From: an uncultured Bacteroidales bacterium
GTDB taxonomy: Bacteria > Bacteroidota > Bacteroidia > Bacteroidales > UBA932
Assembly: GCA_945827785.1 (NCBI GenBank)
Contig: CALZOR010000005.1
Coordinates: forward strand, 1-50,816
Reading direction: 5' to 3'
DNA: 50,816 nt
Shown here: piece by piece, positions 40,548 through 48,637 of the stretch
Numbering within the stretch: position 1 is the first letter of the stretch
Layout of the letters: every line of letters starts with the position of its first letter
Made by a program: the position numbers and the translations under genes
The notes under the pieces: generated by a model
Database searches by the model: none
The model's input: only the letters and a program-made list of their open reading frames with translations
What the model was told of the DNA's origin: nothing

Positions 40548-42092
40548 TTATTTCAGTTTGCGAAGAAGATTGTTAAGACTAACTTCCTTGCCGATAATTG
40601 AATTGAGGTCCTCAATCTTTACGCGCTCCTGAGCCATGCTGTCACGGTGACGGATGGTAACGCATCCATCCTCGAGTGAATCATGGTCAACGGTGACGCA
40701 GAAAGGAGTACCGATTGCATCCTGACGGCGATAACGCTTTCCGATTGAATCCTTCTCGTCATACTGGCAGTTATAGTCATATTTGAGGTCATCCATGATT
40801 TTCTGTGCAAGGTCAACCAGCTCCTGATTATTCTTAAGGAGAGGCATCACAGCAACTTTTACAGGAGCCAGAGGCGCAGGAATACTGAGCACTACCCTGC
40901 TCTCTCCGTTTTCAAGCTGCTCTTCCTTGTATGAGTTTGAAAGAACTGCAAGCACCATACGGTCAACTCCGATTGAAGTCTCGACAACATAAGGAGTGTA
41001 GCTCTCACCTATTTCCGGATCGAAATACTCAATCTTCTTTCCTGAGAACTTCTGATGGTTTCCAAGGTCAAAGTTGGTACGTGAGTGGATACCTTCAAGT
41101 TCCTTGAATCCGAACGGGAAGCGGAATTCTATATCCGTTGCAGCATTTGCATAATGGGCAAGTTTATCGTGGTCGTGGAAACGATAGTTTTCATCGCCCA
41201 TTCCGAGAGCCTTGTGCCATGCAAGGCGGTTCTCCTTCCATTTTGCAAACCAGTCGAGTTCAGTACCGGGCTTGATGAAGAACTGCATCTCCATCTGCTC
41301 GAATTCCCTCATACGGAAGATGAACTGACGTGCTACAATCTCGTTTCTGAAGGCCTTTCCTATCTGGGCGATACCGAAAGGAATCTTCATACGGCCTGTC
41401 TTCTGAACATTCAGATAGTTCACGAATATACCCTGTGCAGTCTCAGGACGAAGATAGATTGTATTTGCTCCTTCTGCAGTGCTTCCCATTGAAGTGCTGA
41501 ACATAAGGTTGAACTGACGTACCTCAGTCCAGTTCTTGGTACCTGAGATAGGACAAACAATCTCGCAGTCGATGATAATCTGACGAAGAGCCTCAAGGTC
41601 GTTTGCATTGAGGGCATCTGCCATCCTCTTCTTCACCTCTGCAATCTTGGCGTTGTTTCTGATGCAGTTTGGATTTGTTTCAATGAATTTTTCCTCATCG
41701 AAGGCATCGCCGAATTTCTTCTTTCCCTTCTCCACATCCTTGCGGATCTTATCCTCAAGTTTTCCGATATAATCCTCAATCAGCACATCCGCCCTGTATC
41801 TCTTTTTGGAGTCCTTATTGTCGATGAGAGGATCATTAAAAGCGCTTACGTGGCCGGATGCCTCCCAGATTTTCGGATGCATGAAGATAGCCGAATCAAT
41901 CCCGACAATGTTCTCATGGAGCCTTGTCATCGCCTCCCACCAATACATCTTGATGTTATTCTTGAGTTCAACACCCATCTGGCCATAATCATAGACAGCT
42001 CCAAGTCCATCATAAATCTCACTTGAAGGGAAAATGAATCCATATTCCTTGCAGTGAGCAACCAGAATTTTGAAAAGTTCTTCCTGTGTCAT
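40548..42092 (-). CDS. glyS: Glycyl-tRNA synthetase (class II, single-chain type)
   Basis: 514 residues, the alpha2 (eukaryote/archaeal-like) enzyme usual in Bacteroidota. Class II motif 2 is visible (IAQIGKAFRNEIVARQFIFRMREFEQMEMQFF in outline), as is motif 3 with TSIGVDRMVLAVLS, and the C-terminal anticodon-binding domain begins with PAPLAPVKVAVMPL. It charges tRNA-Gly. Last gene of a likely operon sufS-sufE-DUF59-folK-glyS: it starts 27 nt after the folK stop and is followed by a strong terminator. Confidence 0.97.
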   Translation of the reverse strand: MTQEELFKILVAHCKEYGFIFPSSEIYDGLGAVYDYGQMGVELKNNIKMYWWEAMTRLHENIVGIDSAIFMHPKIWEASGHVSAFNDPLIDNKDSKKRYRADVLIEDYIGKLEDKIRKDVEKGKKKFGDAFDEEKFIETNPNCIRNNAKIAEVKKRMADALNANDLEALRQIIIDCEIVCPISGTKNWTEVRQFNLMFSTSMGSTAEGANTIYLRPETAQGIFVNYLNVQKTGRMKIPFGIAQIGKAFRNEIVARQFIFRMREFEQMEMQFFIKPGTELDWFAKWKENRLAWHKALGMGDENYRFHDHDKLAHYANAATDIEFRFPFGFKELEGIHSRTNFDLGNHQKFSGKKIEYFDPEIGESYTPYVVETSIGVDRMVLAVLSNSYKEEQLENGESRVVLSIPAPLAPVKVAVMPLLKNNQELVDLAQKIMDDLKYDYNCQYDEKDSIGKRYRRQDAIGTPFCVTVDHDSLEDGCVTIRHRDSMAQERVKIEDLNSIIGKEVSLNNLLRKLK

Positions 42093-42119
42093 GATAATAT
42101 TTTTATAAACAATTAATAA

Positions 42120-42614
42120 TCAATTAAATATATCCTTAAAAGTACTGATTATTGATTCAGAGGCTATCTCCCGCAGAGGAGTCATTACGAAATCCCTGCA
42201 TCGCATGAGCCTGTGAGGAACACTCAGCCTTTCCGTCTCGATTCTTTCATTTCCAAGGAACAAAATATCTATATCTATTGTCCTTGAAGAATATATCCTC
42301 CTGCCGTCCTTATCGTACATTGGACCGGAATTCCTTCCAAGAGCATGTTCAATCTCCTTACATATATCAAGAATGGCTTCTCCTGCCCTTTCTGGACTGA
42401 AAATATCAGGGAAATCAAGCTCATACATCACGACTGCATTGAGGAATTTATCAGTACTTTCAAATCCCCATGGCTCCGTTTCAATCATGGATGAAAGCGC
42501 TTTGTAATGAATTCCAAAAGCCTCATCAAGAAGCCTTATTGCCTCCTCCAAATAAAATCTGCGATTCCCCAAATTCGAACCGAGCGACAAATATAACTCT
42601 ATTTTTCTCATCAA
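42120..42614 (-). CDS. folK: 6-hydroxymethyl-7,8-dihydropterin pyrophosphokinase
   Basis: 164 residues. HPPK signatures: SLGSNLGNR near the start, IETEPWGFESTDKFLNAVV, and the Mg-binding RTIDIDILFLG with both aspartates, followed by SVPH. It transfers pyrophosphate from ATP to the pterin precursor in folate synthesis. The start overlaps the stop of the DUF59 gene by 4 nt. Nothing is unusual in the sequence. Confidence 0.96.
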   Translation of the reverse strand: MMRKIELYLSLGSNLGNRRFYLEEAIRLLDEAFGIHYKALSSMIETEPWGFESTDKFLNAVVMYELDFPDIFSPERAGEAILDICKEIEHALGRNSGPMYDKDGRRIYSSRTIDIDILFLGNERIETERLSVPHRLMRCRDFVMTPLREIASESIISTFKDIFN

Positions 42615-42922
42615 TCCTCATCAAGGCCCAATTCCACCAATGCTTCCTCAGACATCCTGCTCTTGTCCCAAACAGGTTCGAATACAAGTTCAATAGTGGC
42701 AGTAACAACTCCCGGAACATCCTCTATTGCCGTCTTGACCTGGTCAACCACATAATCAGCCATAGGACAATTCGGAGCCGTAAGAGTCATCTGAATAAAT
42801 ACATTATGACCTTCATCTACCTTGATTTCATAAATCAGCCCGAGGTCATATATATTGACCGGAATCTCAGGGTCATAGACCTGCCTGAGAGCCATAATTA
42901 TATCTCTTTCTAAACTTGGCAT
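42611..42922 (-). CDS. MIP18/DUF59-family Fe-S assembly protein (SufT-like)
   Basis: 103 residues, a single DUF59 domain: ALRQVYDPEIPVNIYDLGLIYEIKV, TLTAPNCPMADYVVDQVKTAI (with the conserved cysteine) and the tail VWDKSRMSEEALVELGL. Members help mature Fe-S proteins, and its place between sufE and folK in a suf operon supports that. Start 9 nt after the sufE stop; the stop overlaps folK by 4 nt. Confidence 0.92.
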   Translation of the reverse strand: MPSLERDIIMALRQVYDPEIPVNIYDLGLIYEIKVDEGHNVFIQMTLTAPNCPMADYVVDQVKTAIEDVPGVVTATIELVFEPVWDKSRMSEEALVELGLDED

Positions 42923-42931
42923 AAAAACGTA

Positions 42932-43354
42932 TCATTTATTCTCCTTAGCTACCTGACGTATCCTGTCAATCATAGATACAAGTCCGTTAGCCCTTGTTGG
43001 AGAAAGATTCTCTTTCAATCCGATTTTCTCAACGACGGAGAAATCAGAAGAAGCAATTTCGGCTGCCGTCCTTCCTGAATAGATTCCTATCAGAAGAGAA
43101 ATTATACCTTTTGTAATTATTGCATCACTGTCAGCATTGAAAACGATTTTTCCATCTTGCACGGAATAATCCAGCCAAACTCTTGACTGACATCCCTTGA
43201 TCAATCTGTCATCAGTCTTCGCTGACTCGGGATAGTCCTTCAGATTCTTTCCAAGTTCAATAAGGTACTCATACTTGTCAAGCCACTCATCATATATGGA
43301 AAATTCATCTACAACAGCTTCTTCAGCTTCCTTCAACGTCATATTGTCGTACAT
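42932..43354 (-). CDS. sufE: SufE family sulfur-acceptor protein
   Basis: 140 residues. SufE fold with the active cysteine in IKGCQSRVWL near residue 71 and the motif LSPTRANGLVSMIDRIR. SufE receives persulfide from SufS and passes it to the SufBCD scaffold. It starts 2 nt after the sufS stop. ATG codons at residues 1 and 5 are both possible starts; I take the first. Confidence 0.95.
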   Translation of the reverse strand: MYDNMTLKEAEEAVVDEFSIYDEWLDKYEYLIELGKNLKDYPESAKTDDRLIKGCQSRVWLDYSVQDGKIVFNADSDAIITKGIISLLIGIYSGRTAAEIASSDFSVVEKIGLKENLSPTRANGLVSMIDRIRQVAKENK

Positions 43355-43356
43355 AT

Positions 43357-44586
43357 TTATTTTAACATATTAATAGCCCTGTCAAGGCATTTAATAAAAT
43401 ATTCAGCCTCCTGCATTGTGTTATAAGGGGCAAATGAAGCCCTGAGCATTCCTGTCACTCCGAATCTATCCATTACAGGTTCAGCACACATCTGTCCGGA
43501 CCTGGTTGCAATACCCATTTTATCAAGAATAAGAGCAATATCCTCATGATGAACTCCGTCAACAGAAAAAGAAAACAAAGCTATTTTATCCTTATTTGTT
43601 CCACGAGGAACACCATAAAGACGTATTCTTTCATCCTTGAGCAAACTGTCAAGAACAAAATCCCTTATTTCGTCATGATATTGAGTTAACTTATTATCAT
43701 TCAATAATTTAAGAAATTCTATAGCAGGTTTTAAAGTCACTGCTGAAGAAAAGTTCTGAGTACCGGCTTCAAATTTCATAGGAAGCGGAGCATAGGTGGT
43801 CCCGGTGAATTTCACATTACCGACCATCTCACCTCCTCCCATGTACGGAGGCATGGCTTCCAGCCAGCGTTTCTTGCCATACAATATTCCAGTTCCTGTT
43901 GCTGCATAAATCTTATGTCCTGAAAAAGCATAGAAATCGCAGTCAATATCCCTGACATCCACACGGCAATGGACAGCACCCTGGGCTCCGTCAATCAGAA
44001 CAGGAACTCCATATGAATGGCATAACCTAACGATTTCACTGACAGGATTGATTATGCCAAGAACATTGGAAATATGTGTCACGCACACAATAGCTGTCCT
44101 GTCATTGAGCATGGCTGCAAGTTCATCTAACTTCAGGTAACCGTCGTCATCGACAGGTATTACCCTTAGTATTGCTCCTTTTCTCTGACACAGCATCTGC
44201 CATGGAACAATATTGGAGTGATGCTCTGCTTCCGATACAATGATTTCACTTCCCTCCTTTACGAATGCCTCACCAAAACTGAATGCAACGAGGTTGATAG
44301 AAGCAGTGGTTCCGCTCGTGAATATTATTTCCTCACGGAATTCTGCATTCAGATAATCTCTGACGGCATCTCTTGTCGATTCATAATCTTGGGTAGCCTC
44401 AGAAGCAAGAAGATGAACTGCCCTGTGGAGATTAGAATTGCGGCTTAATGTCGATTCGTTCCACGCATCAATGACAGAAGAAAGCCTCTGTCCTGTGGCC
44501 GCATTGTCAAGATACACAAGATTCTTCCCATACACTTTCCTTTCCAGTGCCGGGAACATTGTTCGTATATCGTTAACAGAAGCCAT
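43357..44586 (-). CDS. sufS: Cysteine desulfurase SufS
   Basis: 409 residues from 44586. PLP-dependent class V aminotransferase fold: YLDNAATGQ at the start, GAQGAVH, the PLP lysine in SGHKIYAATGTG near 224, and the active cysteine in SGQMCAEP near 365. It releases sulfur from cysteine for Fe-S clusters. A longer frame starts at 44631, but a -7 promoter element lies at 44607-44614, so transcription starts after that ATG. sufBCD is not in the window. First gene of the sufS-sufE-DUF59-folK-glyS operon. Confidence 0.96.
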   Translation of the reverse strand: MASVNDIRTMFPALERKVYGKNLVYLDNAATGQRLSSVIDAWNESTLSRNSNLHRAVHLLASEATQDYESTRDAVRDYLNAEFREEIIFTSGTTASINLVAFSFGEAFVKEGSEIIVSEAEHHSNIVPWQMLCQRKGAILRVIPVDDDGYLKLDELAAMLNDRTAIVCVTHISNVLGIINPVSEIVRLCHSYGVPVLIDGAQGAVHCRVDVRDIDCDFYAFSGHKIYAATGTGILYGKKRWLEAMPPYMGGGEMVGNVKFTGTTYAPLPMKFEAGTQNFSSAVTLKPAIEFLKLLNDNKLTQYHDEIRDFVLDSLLKDERIRLYGVPRGTNKDKIALFSFSVDGVHHEDIALILDKMGIATRSGQMCAEPVMDRFGVTGMLRASFAPYNTMQEAEYFIKCLDRAINMLK

Positions 44587-44606
44587 ATTATTGTCTGAAA
44601 ATCCTG

Positions 44607-44614
44607 CAAATTTA
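44607..44614 (-). promoter_or_regulatory. -7 element of the suf operon
   Basis: TAAATTTG on the minus strand, 20 nt before the chosen sufS start. It sits 36 nt from the ruvA -7 element on the other strand, so the two divergent promoters are tightly packed. No ideal -33. Confidence 0.5.
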
Positions 44615-44649
44615 CTAAACATATTTCTCATTTAATCTGATTTTTATGA

Positions 44650-44657
44650 TAAATTTG
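44650..44657 (+). promoter_or_regulatory. -7 element of ruvA
   Basis: TAAATTTG, 27 nt before ATG 44685. It lies after the ATG of the longer frame at 44646, which supports the shorter RuvA. No -33 TTG at 19 nt. Confidence 0.5.
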
Positions 44658-44684
44658 CATCTAATACAAAAATCAGGCAGGATT

Positions 44685-45269
44685 ATGATAGATTACATTA
44701 AAGGCAGAACAGTAGAACTGACTCCTACTGACATGGTGGTAGAGTGTTATGGAATAGGATACAGAATACTTATTTCACTTCAAACCTACGAAGGATTCAA
44801 CGGGAAGGAAGACGTTACGGTTTACATACACCACTATCTCAGAGAAGACGAGGAACTGTACTACGGTTTTTCCTCAAAGGATGAAAGAGAACTTTTCAGG
44901 CTTCTTATAGGAGTATCCGGAATAGGTGCATCCACAGCAAGAATGATGCTCTCATCCCTTACGGCAGATGAAATCAGAAATGCAATCATAGCTGAAGATA
45001 TAAACAAAATCAAGAGCATAAAGGGCATTGGACTTAAAAGTGCGCAGAGACTCGTCCTCGAACTGAAAGACAAGGTCATCAAAGGAGGAGGTGCAGACAC
45101 TTCCCTGTTCCAGAACACTTCCAACAGTATGGTTGAAGAAGCTGCAACAGCCCTCGTAATGCTTGGTTTTACAAAACCGAACGTCAACAAAGCACTCACA
45201 GCAGTTACAAAGGAAAAACCAGGTGCTTCTGTTGAAGAACTTATCAAACTTGCATTGAAAAAACTATAG
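44685..45269 (+). CDS. ruvA: Holliday junction helicase subunit RuvA
   Basis: 194 residues from 44685, normal RuvA length. Domain I begins MIDYIKGRTVEL with CYGIGYRI; helix-hairpin-helix motifs follow (LIGVSGIGASTARMMLS and IKSIKGIGLKSAQRLVLELKDK in outline); a flexible linker leads to the RuvB-interacting domain III (AATALVMLGFTKPNVNKAL). RuvA binds four-way junctions and loads RuvB for branch migration. Its stop lies 5 nt from the stop of the convergent mnmG. Confidence 0.97.
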   Translation: MIDYIKGRTVELTPTDMVVECYGIGYRILISLQTYEGFNGKEDVTVYIHHYLREDEELYYGFSSKDERELFRLLIGVSGIGASTARMMLSSLTADEIRNAIIAEDINKIKSIKGIGLKSAQRLVLELKDKVIKGGGADTSLFQNTSNSMVEEAATALVMLGFTKPNVNKALTAVTKEKPGASVEELIKLALKKL

Positions 45270-45274
45270 CAAAA

Positions 45275-47362
45275 CTATCTTCCGAAATATACAAGCAGAA
45301 CTGATATATCAGCTGGAGATACGCCAGAAATTCTTGAAGCCTGCGCTATTGTGCGTGGAGCATATTTCTTGAGTTTCTGGCGACATTCTATTGACAGGCT
45401 TTCAACCTTGTCAAAATCAAAATCCTCAGGAATGGAAAGGTTCTCCAAACGCTGGATTTTATCTGCAAGCTGTTTTTCTCTTTCTATATATCCCTTGTAT
45501 TTGATCGAAATTTCTGATGAGTCCAGAATTTCCCTTTTATAATTTTCAACTATCCTTTTATCCATAACATCCCTGTCAAGCAATGAAACTGGATATTCCG
45601 AATTAGTCTGAAGGACATATAAAGCATCTGACAGAGATATTGCTGAATCTCCTATTTCTGATGAAAGAGAAGAATATGCTTTGTATGATACAAGATTAAA
45701 ATAATCCTCATTGATTTCCGATAAAGGAGACTTGAATAACTCATTTGTATCCACATTATATTTGAGTAATGTTCCACGTGGAACTATATCAAACATTATA
45801 TTCAACGAAGTCTGAGGACGTGAGATTAGACCTGATATTTTTATTCTATGATCAACCGTGGATGAATTACACTCAGATAAGTAATCATTTATATCATCAG
45901 GCTTCAACGAAGCTTCTTCAAAAAATGAATTCAACGAAGAGACTGAATCATACTTTCTCATCGTATAAGAATATCTGAATTCATCAGCGAGACCAATGGC
46001 ATGAGATAGTGGTGTCAATCGCAGGTCAGCATTATCCTGACGAAGAAGTATCCTGTATTCAGCACGTGAAGTAAACATTCTATAAGGCTCATCTACACCC
46101 TTAGTAATAAGATCGTCGATTAGAACTCCAATGTAAGCCTGGTCACGATTTAGAATAAAAGGTTCCTTTTCATTAACCTTCAAATGAGCATTAATTCCAG
46201 CCATGAGACCCTGTGCAGCTGCTTCCTCATATCCTGTAGTACCATTGATCTGTCCGGCAAAAAACAGATTTTCGATATTCTTCAACTCAAGGGAAGCTTT
46301 CAGCTGGGTAGGATCAAAGTAATCATATTCCACGGCATAGGCAGGCCTGAATACTTTTACATCTTCAAGACCACAGATTGCATGAAGCGCATCCATCTGA
46401 ATATTCAATGGAAGAGAAGATGAAAAACCCTGAAGATAGTATTCATTTGTTGAACGGCCTTCCGGCTCAAGGAAAAGCTGATGTTCCTGTTTGTCGGCAA
46501 AAGTTCTCAGTTTGTCTTCAATGCTTGGACAATACCTCGGACCGATTCCCTTAATGAGACCGGTAAAGAGAGGAGAGTCACCGAAGCCGCTTTTCAATAT
46601 TTCATGAACCTCAGGATTTGTATGAACTATGAAGCAAGGCATCTGCGGAGTTCCGTTCTGAGCAGTGGATAAATAAGGAAGATAAGAAAACTTGTCCGGG
46701 ACCTCATCTCCGACCTGGATGTCAAGTTTGGATGTATCAACGGAAGATATATCAATTCTTGGTGGGGTACCTGTTTTCATCCTTGCAGTCGAAATTCCCA
46801 TATCGACAAGTTGGGAAGTAAGTCCATGAGAAGGCAACTCCCCTATCCTTCCGCCTTCAAACATAGTCCTTCCGATGAACATACGTCCATCAAGGAAGGT
46901 TCCTGCTGTGAGGATAACTGCCTGAGAATTGAATATTGCACCAGTAGTCGTACAAACGCCCGTAATTTTTGAACCAGAGAAAAGAAAACGGGTAACAGTA
47001 TCTTGGTAAATATCTAATTTACAATTAGTTTCGAGGATTTTACGCCAGTTTAGAGAAAAATGGATTTTGTCACATTGAGCTCGAGGACTCCACATAGCAG
47101 GTCCCTTTGACCTGTTAAGCATCCTGAATTGAAGGGTTGAAGAATCCGTTACTATTCCCGTATAACCTCCAAGAGCATCTATCTCTCTGACTATCTGGCC
47201 TTTAGCTATTCCACCGATTGCAGGATTGCAGGACATCTGCGCAAATTTTGCCATATCCATAGATATGAGCAGTACAGATGAACCCATACGAGAAGCAGCC
47301 ATTGCAGCTTCACAGCCGGCATGACCACCACCAACCACGATTATATCATAAGATCTGTTCAT
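45275..47362 (-). CDS. mnmG: tRNA U34 modification enzyme MnmG (GidA)
   Basis: 695 residues against about 620-630 in most bacteria. FAD and catalytic motifs are intact: GGGHAGCEAA, GTFLDGRMFIG, RMKTGTPPRI, GTTGYEEAAAQG; the tail has AQASRISGVSPADISVLLVYF. With MnmE it installs carboxymethylaminomethyl groups on wobble uridine. The segment between RLTP and IKYKGYI is about 170 residues instead of about 120 in E. coli MnmG, so the linker before the C-terminal domain carries about 50 extra residues. That segment contains a parS-like palindrome (45771-45784). The start overlaps the ybeY stop by 4 nt. Confidence 0.96.
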   Translation of the reverse strand: MNRSYDIIVVGGGHAGCEAAMAASRMGSSVLLISMDMAKFAQMSCNPAIGGIAKGQIVREIDALGGYTGIVTDSSTLQFRMLNRSKGPAMWSPRAQCDKIHFSLNWRKILETNCKLDIYQDTVTRFLFSGSKITGVCTTTGAIFNSQAVILTAGTFLDGRMFIGRTMFEGGRIGELPSHGLTSQLVDMGISTARMKTGTPPRIDISSVDTSKLDIQVGDEVPDKFSYLPYLSTAQNGTPQMPCFIVHTNPEVHEILKSGFGDSPLFTGLIKGIGPRYCPSIEDKLRTFADKQEHQLFLEPEGRSTNEYYLQGFSSSLPLNIQMDALHAICGLEDVKVFRPAYAVEYDYFDPTQLKASLELKNIENLFFAGQINGTTGYEEAAAQGLMAGINAHLKVNEKEPFILNRDQAYIGVLIDDLITKGVDEPYRMFTSRAEYRILLRQDNADLRLTPLSHAIGLADEFRYSYTMRKYDSVSSLNSFFEEASLKPDDINDYLSECNSSTVDHRIKISGLISRPQTSLNIMFDIVPRGTLLKYNVDTNELFKSPLSEINEDYFNLVSYKAYSSLSSEIGDSAISLSDALYVLQTNSEYPVSLLDRDVMDKRIVENYKREILDSSEISIKYKGYIEREKQLADKIQRLENLSIPEDFDFDKVESLSIECRQKLKKYAPRTIAQASRISGVSPADISVLLVYFGR
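45770..45785. other. parS-like centromere site inside mnmG
   Basis: TGTTCCACGTGGAACT contains the perfect 14-bp palindrome GTTCCACGTGGAAC and matches the ParB-binding consensus TGTTNCACGTGNAACA at 15 of 16 positions. In the mnmG frame it encodes VPRGT in the extended linker. parS sites cluster near the replication origin in most bacteria, and mnmG (gidA) is a frequent origin neighbour. No parA or parB gene is in the window. Confidence 0.7.
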
Positions 47363-47784
47363 ATCAACTCTCTCAAAGAAAGATAATAATTCTCTTTACT
47401 ACGCATCATGGATATATCATCATCATTATGGTCATCATAACCTATCAGATGAAGTATTCCATGAACAATTACCCTATTTAGTTCATCTTCGAATTCGGTA
47501 CCATATTCAATTGAATTCTCCCTCACACTATCAATACTGATGAATAAATCACCAGAAAGTCTATCACCCTCACAATAATCAAAGGTGATTATATCAGTGA
47601 AATAATCATGTTGCAGATATTTCTGATTTACATCAAGAATGTAATTGTCTGAACAGAAAATAATAGAAATATTGCCGATACGTCTGATCTCGCTTTCAGC
47701 AACAAGTTTCAACCACTTGTTATTACGGGTTTTACCTTTAAAAAGGAAGTCTGTATCCTCGAAATAATAAGAAATCATATACAA
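47359..47784 (-). CDS. ybeY: Endoribonuclease YbeY
   Basis: 141 residues. The zinc-binding signature HGILHLIGYDDH near residue 108 is complete, and SIIFCSDNYILDVNQKYL and ITFDY...SGDLFISIDSV are typical of the family. YbeY takes part in 16S rRNA 3' maturation and ribosome quality control. A -7 element TAGATTTG (47795-47802) lies 11 nt upstream, so the leader is very short. It overlaps mnmG by 4 nt (ATGA), so they form an operon. Confidence 0.95.
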   Translation of the reverse strand: MYMISYYFEDTDFLFKGKTRNNKWLKLVAESEIRRIGNISIIFCSDNYILDVNQKYLQHDYFTDIITFDYCEGDRLSGDLFISIDSVRENSIEYGTEFEDELNRVIVHGILHLIGYDDHNDDDISMMRSKENYYLSLRELI

Positions 47785-47794
47785 TAAATTTCTG

Positions 47795-47802
47795 CAAATC
47801 TA
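47795..47802 (-). promoter_or_regulatory. -7 element of ybeY-mnmG
   Basis: TAGATTTG on the minus strand, 10 nt before the ATG at 47784. No TTG at 19 nt. It lies close to the divergent tonB promoter. Confidence 0.5.
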
Positions 47803-47818
47803 CAAAATGTATAAAAAG

Positions 47819-47849
47819 TTTGAAATAAAAATTATTATTTCTAACTTTA
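47819..47849 (+). promoter_or_regulatory. Promoter of the TonB gene
   Basis: TTTG (47819-47822), a 19-nt spacer and TAACTTTA (47842-47849), one base off TAnnTTTG. It lies 35 nt before ATG 47885 and inside the longer frame that opens at 47807, which argues for the shorter protein. Confidence 0.6.
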
Positions 47850-47884
47850 CCGGGCAAAATGTGATAGTAAAACTATTAACAGAT

Positions 47885-48574
47885 ATGGAAATAAAAAAGT
47901 CAGAAAAAGCAAGCTTGGAAAACAAAAAGCTCCTGTTTGTTGAAATAGGACTTACGGTTGCTTTGGGTATAACACTCGGAGCATTCGAATGGACAAGCAC
48001 TGAAACTACTGTGTCTTCATTGGAAGATACAACACAGATTGTAACCGAAGAGGAAATTATTCCTATCACTCAGGAAACCCCTCCTCCTCCTCCATCAGCT
48101 CCAAAGATTCCTATCCTTTCAGACCAGATTGACATCGTTGACGATGAAATCAAAGTTGATGACGATATGTTCATGAACCTAGAGGATGACGCGAACAGCG
48201 GTGTAGAAATCATGGATTATGTAGAAGTGGAAGAAGAGGCTGTTGAAGAGGAAGCAATTCCATTCCAGTTGGTAGAGGAAAAGCCATCATTCCAGGGTGG
48301 AGATGCAAACCAGTTCTCAAAATGGGTAAACTCAAGATTGGTTTATCCTGAGATTGCAAAAGAGAATGGTGTGCAGGGACGAGTTACTCTCCAGTTTACT
48401 GTAGAAAAAGATGGATCGGTAACAAAAGTCAAGGTTCTCCGTGGTGTTGACCCTTCACTCGATAAAGAGGCTGTCAGGGTTGTATCAATGTCACCAAAGT
48501 GGAAACCTGGAAAACAAAGAGACCGCGCAGTTCCTGTAACATACACATTCCCTGTAATATTCCAGTTGAGATAA
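47885..48574 (+). CDS. Energy transducer TonB
   Basis: 229 residues from 47885. A cytoplasmic basic stretch and one transmembrane helix (about 17-37) are followed by a periplasmic spacer: PPPPPSAPKIP, then a long acidic stretch (Asp/Glu-rich, about 75-135) instead of the Pro/Lys linker of E. coli TonB. The C-terminal TonB domain (about 150-229) has VYPEIAKENGVQGRVTLQFTV and VSMSPKWKPGKQRDRAVPVTYTFPV in outline. TonB transmits proton-motive force to outer-membrane transporters such as the SusC here. exbB and exbD are not adjacent, so this may be one of several TonB copies. Confidence 0.93.
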   Translation: MEIKKSEKASLENKKLLFVEIGLTVALGITLGAFEWTSTETTVSSLEDTTQIVTEEEIIPITQETPPPPPSAPKIPILSDQIDIVDDEIKVDDDMFMNLEDDANSGVEIMDYVEVEEEAVEEEAIPFQLVEEKPSFQGGDANQFSKWVNSRLVYPEIAKENGVQGRVTLQFTVEKDGSVTKVKVLRGVDPSLDKEAVRVVSMSPKWKPGKQRDRAVPVTYTFPVIFQLR

Positions 48575-48595
48575 TAACTCAAATCATAAAATTTA

Positions 48596-48624
48596 AAATC
48601 CCGACCATAAAATGATCGGGATTT
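48596..48624 (+). terminator. Terminator after the TonB gene
   Basis: AAATCCCGA (from 48596) pairs with TCGGGATTT (ending 48624), with one mismatch near the loop, followed by TTATAT; 21 nt after the stop. Confidence 0.75.
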
Positions 48625-48637
48625 TTATATAGATTAT

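Noticed and set aside
46664..46673. GTGGATAAA in mnmG as a third DnaA box
   Set aside because: It reads AGTGGATAA, one mismatch from the strong box, and lies in coding sequence; expected by chance.
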